Assembly (NCBI GenBank): GCA_964606895.1
Contig: CAZSHX010000018.1
Span: 1 to 64,000 of the forward strand
DNA length: 64,000 nucleotides
Reading direction: 5' to 3'
Origin: CAZSHX01 sp964606895
GTDB taxonomy: Bacteria; Bacteroidota; Ignavibacteria; Kapaibacteriales; UBA2268
Part shown: positions 16,151 through 24,719 of the stretch, in pieces
Layout of the letters: each line of letters begins with the position of its first letter
How positions within the stretch are numbered: position 1 is the first letter of the stretch
Notes under the pieces: generated by a model
Database searches by the model: none
What the model was told of the DNA's origin: nothing
Seen by the model: only the letters and a program-made list of their open reading frames with translations
Made by a program: the position numbers and the translations under genes

Positions 16151-18059
16151 AAATATTGTTTTAGTCGGACAGCCGAATGCTGGGAAAAGTACACTTTTCA
16201 ATGTGCTCTCGGATATAAAAATTTCCACATCAAATTTTGCCGGAACCACCGTTAGATTAAACGAAACGGAAATAAATATAAATGGTGAATTCTATCGTCT
16301 GATTGACCTTCCGGGTACCTATTCTCTCAATCCTTCGGATGCCGCTGAAGAAGTCACTTTAAGTTATCTGTTGGATGAACCTATTGATTTAATCATCAAC
16401 GTTGTTGATGCCACTCTTCTTGCCAGAAGCCTTGAACTAACAGTCGAGCTTTTGGAGTTAGGCATGCCGATGATTATTGCTTTGAATATGCAGGACGAAG
16501 CTGAAAAACACGGAGTAAAAATTGATTCGGCTAAACTTGAAGAGATTTTAAATGTACCTGTTGCTTCAACAATTGCTCTGCTTGGAAAAGGTGTTAAAGC
16601 ATTGGTTGACAAAAGTTACAATGTTCTGTCATCAAAAACCCGAGTCAGTAAAGTTCTCGAATACACGCATCACTTCGAACATTCACTAAAAGAGCTTTCC
16701 GAACAAATTGAACCTCTCGCTTCTGGTTATGCAGGCAGTCCAAGATTTTATGCAATTAAAGCAATTGAAAATCCATTGTACGTCCCGAAAAGTATCATGA
16801 CACATATTTCTGCTTTACGCGACAGAATTGACCGGGAAAATATTCTTCTGCACAAAAAAGATAGTTTTGAAACTGTATCCTACGAACGCCATCATCTTGC
16901 GATGCAGTTATCTCATGATATTTCAGTTCTGCAACCAAGAAAGCAAAGACCTTTTCTTGAGAAATTGGACAGCTATTTGCTTCATCCATTTTTTGGGCAA
17001 ATTTTTGGATTTTTGTTCCTGTTTATATATTTCTTTGCGATTTTCGCTATTGGCAATATTCTCAGTAAATTACTTGATTATCCGGTTGCGATGATTCCCG
17101 GTCTTTATGAAGGTTTGAGATTAACACAGCCGTTTCTTTGGCATACTGTTGACGGAGTGGCTCAAGGACTAATTGGAGGAATTGGAATTGTTTTGCCCTA
17201 TTTTCTGCCCTTACTGTTTCTGACAGCAGTTTTTGAGGAAACCGGCTATCTTGCACGTATAGCTTTTCTTCTCGATGGTTTATTTCATAAAATCGGGTTA
17301 CATGGCAAGTCGGTAGTGCCGTTCATTATGGGGTTCGGTTGTGCTGTTCCAGCACTGTACGCCACAAGAATAATGGAGAATAAGCGTGACAGAGTTATAA
17401 CCGCATTGCTCCTGAACTTCATTCCCTGCTCCGCAAGAATATCTGTGATTTTTGCTATTTCTGCGGCTTTCACCGGACCGATAGGAGCTATTGTCATATT
17501 TTTATTTGTTGGACTAATTATCGCAATTAATGGCAGATTGCTGACAATTTTCATATCTAAGCCAATGGGTTTGATACTTGAAATACCAAACTTAAAAGTA
17601 CCTTCAATGAAAGTTTCCGGCAAGAAAACAATTATTAAGCTCAAAGAATTTGTAAAGGTTGCGATGCCTTTTTTAATCATTGGTAGTATTGTTCTGGGTT
17701 GGCTGGATTATTTTCATGTAACAACATATATCAATTATATCCTATCGCCATTTGTCCGCGGTGTTTTGGATTTGCCCGAACAGCTTAGCTCTACTCTTTT
17801 ATTCGGATTTCTGAGAAAAGAGCTTGTAATTGTTATGGCAACGCAATCCATGGGTGTTTCAAGTATTGCGGCACTTCCAATTACTTTTGCTCAGGCGATG
17901 ACATTTATCATCTTTGTTGTGTTCTATATCCCTTGTGTTTCAACTCTTGCAGTTCTATGGAGAGAGTTTGGAACCAAGATTGCAGTCTATTCAATCCTAT
18001 TTACAATAATAGTGGCAACAATTTCAGGATATTTATTTAAGCTTATACTAAATGTTTAG
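16131..18059 (+). CDS. feoB: ferrous iron transport protein B
   Basis: Inner-membrane Fe(II) transporter with an N-terminal G-protein domain. Seen: G1 GQPNAGKS (13-20), G3 DLPG (59-62), G4 NMQD (119-122), and the two Gate-containing membrane halves with the conserved FEETGYLARIAF and FGCAVPALYATR segments. 642 residues, toward the short end of the family since it lacks a C-terminal soluble extension. The ATG at 16131 is preferred over a TTG at 16116. The start lies inside feoA. Confidence 0.97.
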   Translation: MSNTKYKNIVLVGQPNAGKSTLFNVLSDIKISTSNFAGTTVRLNETEININGEFYRLIDLPGTYSLNPSDAAEEVTLSYLLDEPIDLIINVVDATLLARSLELTVELLELGMPMIIALNMQDEAEKHGVKIDSAKLEEILNVPVASTIALLGKGVKALVDKSYNVLSSKTRVSKVLEYTHHFEHSLKELSEQIEPLASGYAGSPRFYAIKAIENPLYVPKSIMTHISALRDRIDRENILLHKKDSFETVSYERHHLAMQLSHDISVLQPRKQRPFLEKLDSYLLHPFFGQIFGFLFLFIYFFAIFAIGNILSKLLDYPVAMIPGLYEGLRLTQPFLWHTVDGVAQGLIGGIGIVLPYFLPLLFLTAVFEETGYLARIAFLLDGLFHKIGLHGKSVVPFIMGFGCAVPALYATRIMENKRDRVITALLLNFIPCSARISVIFAISAAFTGPIGAIVIFLFVGLIIAINGRLLTIFISKPMGLILEIPNLKVPSMKVSGKKTIIKLKEFVKVAMPFLIIGSIVLGWLDYFHVTTYINYILSPFVRGVLDLPEQLSSTLLFGFLRKELVIVMATQSMGVSSIAALPITFAQAMTFIIFVVFYIPCVSTLAVLWREFGTKIAVYSILFTIIVATISGYLFKLILNV

Positions 18060-18162
18060 GTTATGTTAAATAAATTTTTTAATTTTGAATGTTGATAAAT
18101 ATCAATTTTTTGAAGATAATATTATAACAAAGAAATTTATTAATTAATTGTAGAGAAAAAAT

Positions 18163-18810
18163 ATGTTAAGTCAAGCGGTACAGGACTATGTTAAAACAAT
18201 ATATAAGTTACAGGAAGAAGGACCGGTTTCCACTACTGAAATAGCAAAAGAACTGGATGTTTCGGGTGCTTCAGTAACAGGAATGTTAAAACGCCTTTCC
18301 ACAATGGGTTTGGTTGATTATAATTCTTATAAAGGAGTTATGCTGACTCAAGCCGGCAACAAAATAGCTTTGGAAATTATCAGATTCCATCGCTTACTCG
18401 AACTCTATCTCAAGGAAATGCTTGGTTTCCCGCTCGAAAAAGTACACGAAGAAGCATGCCGTCTTGAACACTTCATTTCAGCCGAATTTGTTGAAAAAAT
18501 TACCGGACTTCTCGGCGACCCGAAATTTGACCCCCATGGTCATCCAATTCCGTCCAAAGATGGCAAAATGGATGAATATCACGATATGCCTATCACTGAT
18601 ATTGAGATTAACAAAGAATTTGTTATCAGTCGTCTTTCGGACAGTGAGCCCAAGCTACTTGGTTACCTTGAACAGATGAATCTGGTTCCAAATACTAAAA
18701 TCTGTGTTTTGGACAGAGCTCCTTTCAGCGGTCCGATAACCCTCACGGTAAACGGTGTAGAAAAATTAATCGGCAATGAAGTTGCCGGAAAAATATTCTG
18801 TAGAATCTAA
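18163..18810 (+). CDS. DtxR/MntR-family metal-dependent transcriptional regulator
   Basis: A 215-residue three-domain DtxR-type repressor, with an N-terminal winged helix (STTEIAKELDVSGASVTGML, about 22-41), a metal-binding and dimerisation domain (HRLLELYLKEMLGF; EEACRLEHFIS), and a C-terminal SH3/FeoA-like domain (about 145-215). Fe(II) or Mn(II) would be the co-repressor. It lies 103 nt after feoB, with a TAATTTTG box at 18080-18087 suggesting its own weak promoter. The natural targets are the adjacent feoAB and ferritin genes. Confidence 0.93.
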   Translation: MLSQAVQDYVKTIYKLQEEGPVSTTEIAKELDVSGASVTGMLKRLSTMGLVDYNSYKGVMLTQAGNKIALEIIRFHRLLELYLKEMLGFPLEKVHEEACRLEHFISAEFVEKITGLLGDPKFDPHGHPIPSKDGKMDEYHDMPITDIEINKEFVISRLSDSEPKLLGYLEQMNLVPNTKICVLDRAPFSGPITLTVNGVEKLIGNEVAGKIFCRI

Positions 18811-18828
18811 TTGGTATCAAATATTTTT

Positions 18829-18867
18829 ATACGCTGAAGAGACTATTCTTTTCAGCGTATTTTTTTT
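18829..18867 (+). terminator. terminator after the DtxR-type gene
   Basis: Stem ATACGCTGAA/TTCAGCGTAT followed by eight T residues, 18 nt after the stop codon. Confidence 0.85.
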
Positions 18868-18946
18868 GTGTAATTATTAATACTAAAAAAAAACTACTTT
18901 CGTTTACTTTCTTTTAAGATTGTAAATTTAACTCAAAGGAAAGAAT

Positions 18947-19462
18947 ATGATAAAAGAAGCTGTTCTTAATGCTTTAAATGAGCAAGTATGCAAGGAAATG
19001 TACTCCTCGAATCTTTATCTTTCGATGGCAGGTTACTATCATTCAGTTAATCTAAATGGATTTGCCAACTGGATGAGAGTTCAGGCACAGGAAGAAACTT
19101 TTCATGCCATGAAACTTTTCGATTATATAATCAACCGCGGAGGCAAAGCTGTGATGTCTGCCATGGATGCTCCTCCTGCAACTTGGGGAAGCCCACTGAT
19201 AGCGTTCGAAGCCGTTTTGGAACACGAACAAAAAGTTACCGACAGCATAAATTATGTTTATGATGTTGCTTTCAACAACAAAGACCATGCTACCGCAACC
19301 CTTTTGCAATGGTTCATCACTGAGCAAGTAGAAGAAGAAGCTAATGTTGGCGATATTCTCGAAAGGCTGAAAATGGTCGGCGATTTTCAGGGCGGTTTGC
19401 TTATGCTTGATGCAGAACTAAAATCAAGAGTATTCACTCCGCCACCTGTTGCGGCTACTTGA
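18947..19462 (+). CDS. ftnA: ferritin
   Basis: Non-haem ferritin, an iron-storage subunit of 171 residues. The ferroxidase residues are all present and at E. coli FtnA numbering: Glu17, Glu50, His53, Glu94, Gln127 and Glu130. An AAAGGA ribosome site precedes the ATG. It is separated from the dtxR-type gene by a terminator and so is transcribed alone. Together the block covers uptake, sensing and storage of iron. Confidence 0.97.
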   Translation: MIKEAVLNALNEQVCKEMYSSNLYLSMAGYYHSVNLNGFANWMRVQAQEETFHAMKLFDYIINRGGKAVMSAMDAPPATWGSPLIAFEAVLEHEQKVTDSINYVYDVAFNNKDHATATLLQWFITEQVEEEANVGDILERLKMVGDFQGGLLMLDAELKSRVFTPPPVAAT

Positions 19463-19486
19463 TTCATCACAAACTGTTTGAAATTC

Positions 19487-19528
19487 AAAAACCCTCTTTC
19501 CCATAATTTTTCGATTAGAGGGTTTTTC
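19487..19528 (+). terminator. terminator after ferritin
   Basis: Arms AAAACCCTCT and AGAGGGTTTT around a 20-nt loop, ending in a T run, 25 nt after the ferritin stop. Confidence 0.8.
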
Positions 19529-19712
19529 ATATCGATTTTGTAAAGCATTTTATCGATAGTCGTACACATACATCGCAACTTTGGAATACTATTTAATCAA
19601 CTTTTTAGTGATGATTCCGCTGAATTTTCTATGCATATTTCTTCTGGGATCTTTCCAATTCTTTATGAAATAAGCGATAATGAGTGAAAATTCTTCTTAA
19701 TAAATCGTCAAA

Positions 19713-19752
19713 AAAAATCCCCCAATGTTTTCACACATTAGGGGATTTTTAA
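19713..19752 (-). terminator. terminator of the rny gene
   Basis: Hairpin with arms AAAAATCCCC and GGGGATTTTT plus an inner AATGT/ACATT part. On the minus strand it is followed by a T run; it begins 26 nt past the rny stop. It could also stop leftover plus-strand transcripts. Confidence 0.75.
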
Positions 19753-19777
19753 TTTATGTAAAGCTATTCAGATTCTA

Positions 19778-21340
19778 TTATTTAGCTAAAGAAACGCTTC
19801 TTCTTTCGCGGATAACGGTTACTTTGATTTGTCCGGGATATTCCATTTCGTGTTCAATACGTTTTGCAATATCGGATGCCATAACGTCAGCAGTCACATC
19901 ATCTACTCTTTCGGGCTCTACAATAACCCTGATTTCACGTCCTGCCTGAATTGCAAATGTTTTTGCAACACCTTCGAAGCTTTGAGCAAGATTCTCAAGT
20001 TTTTCAAGACGTTTAACATAGTTTTCAAGCGATTCTCTTCTTGCACCCGGGCGTGCACCGCTGATGCTATCGGATGCCTGAACAAGAACTGCGTATGGCG
20101 ATTCCATCTCGATGTCTTCGTGATGGGCACCAATAGCATTGCAGATGACTGCATTTTCCTTGTATTTTTTGGCAAGTTCAAATCCAATCAAAGCGTGAGG
20201 TCCTTCGGTGTTCTGGTCAACACATTTTCCGATGTCGTGAAGCAAACCTGCACGTTTGGCAAGAATTGGGTCTAAATCAAGTTCCACAGCCATCAAGCCG
20301 CACAGATAAGAAACTTCAATCGAGTGGTTCAGCAAATTCTGTCCGTAGCTCGAACGGTATCTCATCTTGCCGACGTGACGAGTAAGCTCTGGATGAACAT
20401 TATGAATGCCAAGCTCGATAATGGCAGTTTCACCAATTTTAATAATTTCTTCTTCGAGTTCCTTGCGGGTTTTTTCGACCACTTCCTCGATGCGTGCGGG
20501 ATGGATTCTGCCATCTAGCATTAACTTTTCGAGTGATTTTTTAGCAACTTCGCGACGGAACGGGTCAAAGCCTGAAATAACGACAGCCTCGGGAGTATCG
20601 TCAATAATCAGGTCAATACCTGTGGCGGATTCAAAAGCACGAATATTTCTGCCTTCACGACCGATAATTCTGCCTTTCATTTCGTCACTGTCCAGATTGA
20701 CAACCGATACGGTGCTCTCTACACTATGGTCGGAAGCACTTCTTTGAATTGCTTCAATAATTATATTTCTGGCTTCCTTCATAGCACTTTGCTTGGCTTC
20801 GTCTTTGATCTGCTTGGCAATAGTTGCGGCATCGGATTTGGCTTCATTGATGAAGGAATCCATAAGTTGTTTCTTAGCATCGTCACGGGTCAGACCTGCC
20901 ACCTGCTCAAGTTTTTTCAACTGTTCGTCAACAAGTTTCTGTACATCCTGAAATTTCAGTTTCAGAGAATCTTCTTTACGTTTCAGGTCTTCGTCGAAAC
21001 CCTGAAGTTGCTTTTCTTTTTTCCCGATAAGGTCAATTTTACTGTCTATGGCTTCTTCGCGTGATTTAATAATTTTTTCGGCGGACTGCATTTTATTTCT
21101 TTTTTGCTGAGCATCATTTTCAAATTCTTGCTTTCTTTTGTGCCATTCTTCTTTCACTTCAAGCAGTTTCTCTTTTTTCAGATTATTTGCTTCCTTCTCT
21201 GCTTCAATTAAAAGTTTTTTTGAACCTGACTCTGCTTCAGATATTTTCTGAGCCGAAATTTTATTACCAGCGAAATAAGATATTGCGAAGCCAACGACTA
21301 ATCCTACTAAACTTAGTATGATAATCATCAATTCATTCAT
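19778..21340 (-). CDS. rny: ribonuclease Y
   Basis: Membrane-anchored endoribonuclease that starts mRNA decay. The 520-residue protein has an N-terminal membrane helix (about 3-22), a long charged coiled coil (about 30-190), a KH RNA-binding domain with KGRIIGREGRNIR, and the HD hydrolase domain with LLHDIGK. This domain order and length are standard. It lies downstream of a structured RNA and zapA on the same strand. Confidence 0.97.
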   Translation of the reverse strand: MNELMIIILSLVGLVVGFAISYFAGNKISAQKISEAESGSKKLLIEAEKEANNLKKEKLLEVKEEWHKRKQEFENDAQQKRNKMQSAEKIIKSREEAIDSKIDLIGKKEKQLQGFDEDLKRKEDSLKLKFQDVQKLVDEQLKKLEQVAGLTRDDAKKQLMDSFINEAKSDAATIAKQIKDEAKQSAMKEARNIIIEAIQRSASDHSVESTVSVVNLDSDEMKGRIIGREGRNIRAFESATGIDLIIDDTPEAVVISGFDPFRREVAKKSLEKLMLDGRIHPARIEEVVEKTRKELEEEIIKIGETAIIELGIHNVHPELTRHVGKMRYRSSYGQNLLNHSIEVSYLCGLMAVELDLDPILAKRAGLLHDIGKCVDQNTEGPHALIGFELAKKYKENAVICNAIGAHHEDIEMESPYAVLVQASDSISGARPGARRESLENYVKRLEKLENLAQSFEGVAKTFAIQAGREIRVIVEPERVDDVTADVMASDIAKRIEHEMEYPGQIKVTVIRERRSVSLAK

Positions 21341-21407
21341 GTTTCATTCCTCATATTCATTGCAATAAAAAAAGTATGTTAAAATCTCATATTCTATTAA
21401 TTTAAAT

Positions 21408-21640
21408 AAAAAAAAACCGCATCATAATAACTTTGAAAATAACGGACGAGCAGGATAAGAACCCAACCCGACACAGTGGGTAATATCCTGACTATATTTT
21501 GCTTCCACTGAACCCCCCGCAAAGGAGATTTTCGCCAAAGGCGAATGAGGCCTGTAATTTATAGCCAGAGGCTAATTCCCTTAAATTTTCACTAACGGTT
21601 CTTTCGCTCGAAAATAACAACGATTATTATAATGCGGCTA
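21408..21640 (-). ncRNA. ssrS: structured RNA, probable 6S RNA
   Basis: Between zapA and rny, on the minus strand, an element of about 230 nt starts with GCCGCATTATAATAA (from 21638) and ends with TTATTATGATGCGG (to 21417) followed by a T run; these ends pair into a long closing stem with one G-U pair. Inner hairpins are visible: TAGCC-TCT-GGCTA, TTCGCC-TTT-GGCGAA at the centre, and CAGGATA...TATCCTG. A promoter (TTTG at 21678-21675, 23-bp spacer, TATTTTTA at 21651-21644) would start transcription near 21638, exactly at the stem. 6S RNA is often next to zapA. The exact family is inferred, not proven by a covariance search; three side hairpins are more than in the simple rod model. Confidence 0.55.
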
Positions 21641-21726
21641 CATTAAAAATACATTCAAAGAACGAGTTCTATATCAAAATTTGTAAAAAATCATCTATAT
21701 TCAATCATAACAAAATCAAAGTTTTG

Positions 21727-22008
21727 TCAATCAGCAATGCATCCATTAATCAATTCAGCCATTTTACCAAGCTCGTTTTCAACATACAGTTCATTCGCTT
21801 CCTTTTGTGCTCTGTCCCTTATTCCTCTTTCTGCCAGATTCAAAGCCGTTAAAACTGTTTGAGTGGTTGCTGATTCCTCTCCGTGCCTTGAACCTATCTC
21901 TCTAAGCTGACTATTAACTTCACCCGCAACGTGCTGAATAAGTTTTTCATTATCACCACGAAGCGAATATTCTTTTCCACCAATTATGACTTTTATAGAT
22001 TTAGCCAT
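21727..22008 (-). CDS. zapA: cell division protein ZapA
   Basis: A 93-residue FtsZ-associated protein that bundles FtsZ filaments at the division ring. The N-terminal beta part (KVIIGGKEYSLRGD) and the long helix (TVLTALNLAERGIRDRAQKEANEL) are typical. The ZapA-6S RNA-rny order follows on the same strand, and a long coiled-coil gene lies 214 nt upstream. Confidence 0.9.
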   Translation of the reverse strand: MAKSIKVIIGGKEYSLRGDNEKLIQHVAGEVNSQLREIGSRHGEESATTQTVLTALNLAERGIRDRAQKEANELYVENELGKMAELINGCIAD

Positions 22009-22222
22009 TTCAATTTTTCGTTGTCTTACACATTAAAATTTACTTTTGTGTTTTCTCTAAGGTTTAAAAATACATTAATAATTAAATTTTTGCAACATAT
22101 TTTTTTTTTATTTATTATGTCTTTAATTTTCAATATATTACTCATGGGTTACGATAATAACACAATCAAAAAATACAATAAATTTTCACCCATGTTAATT
22201 TATTTTTTCGTTTCTTAAAAAT

Positions 22223-24433
22223 TTAATCATTCATAATGTTGTTAAGTTTTGCAATTTGAGCCTGAACAAAGCTATTAAGTTTTTCCTTGTCCTGACGCTT
22301 TTCATTTTCCAAAGCTACCAACATCCTCTCTTTTTCGACAAAAGTCTGAAGATTTTCGTCTTTCTGCTTGATGGATTCTTCGAACAAATCAAGAGTAGAG
22401 GAAAGCTTTTCAACCTTACTCTGGACCGAATTATTTTCCTTTATTAAAGAAAATACTTTGTTGTCCTGTTCCATTTTTTCCTGATTTGCCTTAAATATCT
22501 GATGATTAATAGTATTAAGCTGAACTTTAAGTTCCTGAATTTCTTTCTGATTCTGATGGAATTCAGATTCAAACTGCAACAGTTCAGTTATTCTTTCATC
22601 TTTTTTATATATTTGCTGGTGCATTAAGGAAATAGAATTTTCAAGCTCAGAATTAAGTTTTCTGGCTTCTTCAATTTTTGTTTGATTGTCCGATAGCTCA
22701 GCACGTAAGTCCTTCATTTCTTTGAGAAGTTCAAGCTTCACTTCCTCGAACAGAATTAAATCTTCTTCGGTAGGAACATTTTTTGGAGTTTCCCTCGATA
22801 GTTGCTCCAACTGAATTTTCAGATTCAGATTTTCATTGCTTAAGCTATCAAATGTATTTCTAAGTCCTGTAAGTTCTTTAGCAATATCTGCAATTTCCTG
22901 TTCACGGGTACGAATTTCTTCTTGCAAAAGCTCAAATTTTTCGTTCTCTTGATAATTTTCTTCAAAAATCGAAAGTGTTTGACTTTGTTTTTTTTGATTT
23001 TCTGTGAGACTTCTATTCAGCACTTTAAATTCTTCAATCTGCTGTTTCTGAATCAAAATCTGGTCTTTCAGATTTTGAATAAGAATCGAACTTTCGTGAT
23101 TTTTGTCTTCCATAACCGCAAGCTTTGACTGAAGTTCTGCTATTTGGTTTCTGTTCTGTTCGAGTTCGCTGTTGATGCTTTCTGAAAGTAAAACCTTAGA
23201 TTTAGACTTGTCAGAATCCTGCTGAACTTTATCAAATTCTGCTTTAATCCCTTCAATTTCCTGAATTAATACAAGTTTCTCGCGTTCAAGGTTAGTAAAC
23301 TGAGTGTCGAAATCAGCTTTCTGGTTGAGCAGATTATCCCGAAGGACAATATTGATTTTTTCAGATTCAAGAAGTTCGTTATTTAACTTTTCGATAAATT
23401 TCTTAAGGTCAGTTACCTGCTGTTCATTATCTTCGAAGTTGAGTGATTCCTGAATGTGATTTTCCTTGATTCCTGTAATTTCAGCATTAACCTTCTGATT
23501 TTCTTCTCTTAATAATCTGTTTTCCTCTTTCATCAGCTCGATATCTTTCAAATTGCTGATGTTCATTTCTTTCAATTCATTTTCGAATTCGGCAAGTTTC
23601 AGATTTAGGTCAATATTGTTTTTTTGAGAATTATTCAGGTCTTCGGAGACGCGTTTTATCTCATCATCCTTTTTCTCAAGTTCAAAATTCAATTCCTTGA
23701 TTTTACTGTCTAAAGCCCCCGATTGGGTAACGAGCACCGCATAATCATCGGACATACCTTCTGTAAGGCTGATTTGCTCGTTCAGATTTTTGTTTTTATT
23801 CTGAAAATCGAAAATTCTGTTTTCGAGTTCAGCAATTTGATTTTTGTGAGTCAGAATTTCTTCAACGTAAGCATTCAGCTGATGATTTCTTCTGGCAAGT
23901 TCCTGTTGGGCAAAGATAAAGTTCTTTTGAACCTCTTCAAGCTCAGCAATTTTCTCATTTAACTGATTTTTGTCAGATAGTAATTCGGCTATGAGTTCAT
24001 CTTTTTCTTCTAACTTTACAGTAAAGTCTTCATTGTCTGCAACTTGAGAAATCAATCTTCTATAGTTGATTTCATGCTTGTTGATTTCTTCTTTTAAGTT
24101 CGAATTTTCTCTGCCGAGAGTTTCAATTGTAGTTTTATAGCTCTGCATAAGAGCCATTTTGGCTTCATACTCATCGAAAATCTCATTGAACTCAACATTC
24201 TGAGCCTCAAGTTCCTGGATGCGGTTTTTCAGAGCAATAAAATTTGGGTCAATGTCGGGATTAAAATTAGTAAATTCATCAAATTCACTACGGATTCGAT
24301 AATAATCCGATTTGACCGATTTGAATCTATCTATGAGTAAATGCAGAGAATTACTCAGATTCTGAACGGCAGACTGTACTCCTTCAGAAGGCTGAAGTGG
24401 AAGTATTGAGGACATAAGATTCAGTTCATTCAT
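22223..24433 (-). CDS. large coiled-coil protein upstream of zapA
   Basis: A 736-residue protein consisting almost entirely of heptad-type coiled coil (rich in Glu, Lys, Leu, Asn, Gln; hardly any Pro or Gly after residue 60). No membrane segment or signal peptide, so it is cytoplasmic. The ATG at 24433 is preferred to an in-frame TTG at 24442. It is not assignable to SMC (no Walker motifs) or to a named family. Its place before zapA suggests a division or cytoskeletal scaffold role, comparable to ZapB-like coiled coils, but this rests on position only. The long, low-complexity sequence makes homology calls unreliable. Confidence 0.8.
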   Translation of the reverse strand: MNELNLMSSILPLQPSEGVQSAVQNLSNSLHLLIDRFKSVKSDYYRIRSEFDEFTNFNPDIDPNFIALKNRIQELEAQNVEFNEIFDEYEAKMALMQSYKTTIETLGRENSNLKEEINKHEINYRRLISQVADNEDFTVKLEEKDELIAELLSDKNQLNEKIAELEEVQKNFIFAQQELARRNHQLNAYVEEILTHKNQIAELENRIFDFQNKNKNLNEQISLTEGMSDDYAVLVTQSGALDSKIKELNFELEKKDDEIKRVSEDLNNSQKNNIDLNLKLAEFENELKEMNISNLKDIELMKEENRLLREENQKVNAEITGIKENHIQESLNFEDNEQQVTDLKKFIEKLNNELLESEKINIVLRDNLLNQKADFDTQFTNLEREKLVLIQEIEGIKAEFDKVQQDSDKSKSKVLLSESINSELEQNRNQIAELQSKLAVMEDKNHESSILIQNLKDQILIQKQQIEEFKVLNRSLTENQKKQSQTLSIFEENYQENEKFELLQEEIRTREQEIADIAKELTGLRNTFDSLSNENLNLKIQLEQLSRETPKNVPTEEDLILFEEVKLELLKEMKDLRAELSDNQTKIEEARKLNSELENSISLMHQQIYKKDERITELLQFESEFHQNQKEIQELKVQLNTINHQIFKANQEKMEQDNKVFSLIKENNSVQSKVEKLSSTLDLFEESIKQKDENLQTFVEKERMLVALENEKRQDKEKLNSFVQAQIAKLNNIMND

Positions 24434-24719
24434 AAATTTCAATCATTTAATGAAAACATCTCATAAAACGTATTAAGTTACGAAAGCAAAAATAATAAAA
24501 AATTAATAATTTTCTAATATTTGTTTAATAATTGATGGAAGATTGAAAAAATTTCTTTAGTTTATTTTCATAATTATTTACCTCCTTGAAAATAAAGTTA
24601 TTAAATTCAGTATTTCTTACAATTCTTTGATGTTTCTATTGGTTATTATCTAATAAAATACTAAATTGCTAAGATAATTTTTGATTTACTAAAAAGATTC
24701 AAGAATCAGGAATGTAACC

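Noticed and set aside
19829..20275. Plus-strand 148-codon open frame
   Set aside because: Lies wholly antisense to rny, whose domains are unmistakable; no ribosome site or family.
24487..24494. TATTTTTG (minus strand) as promoter of the coiled-coil gene
   Set aside because: No -33 TTTG within 17-23 bp; such boxes arise by chance in A/T-rich DNA. The same applies to 37678-37685 and 50952-50959.
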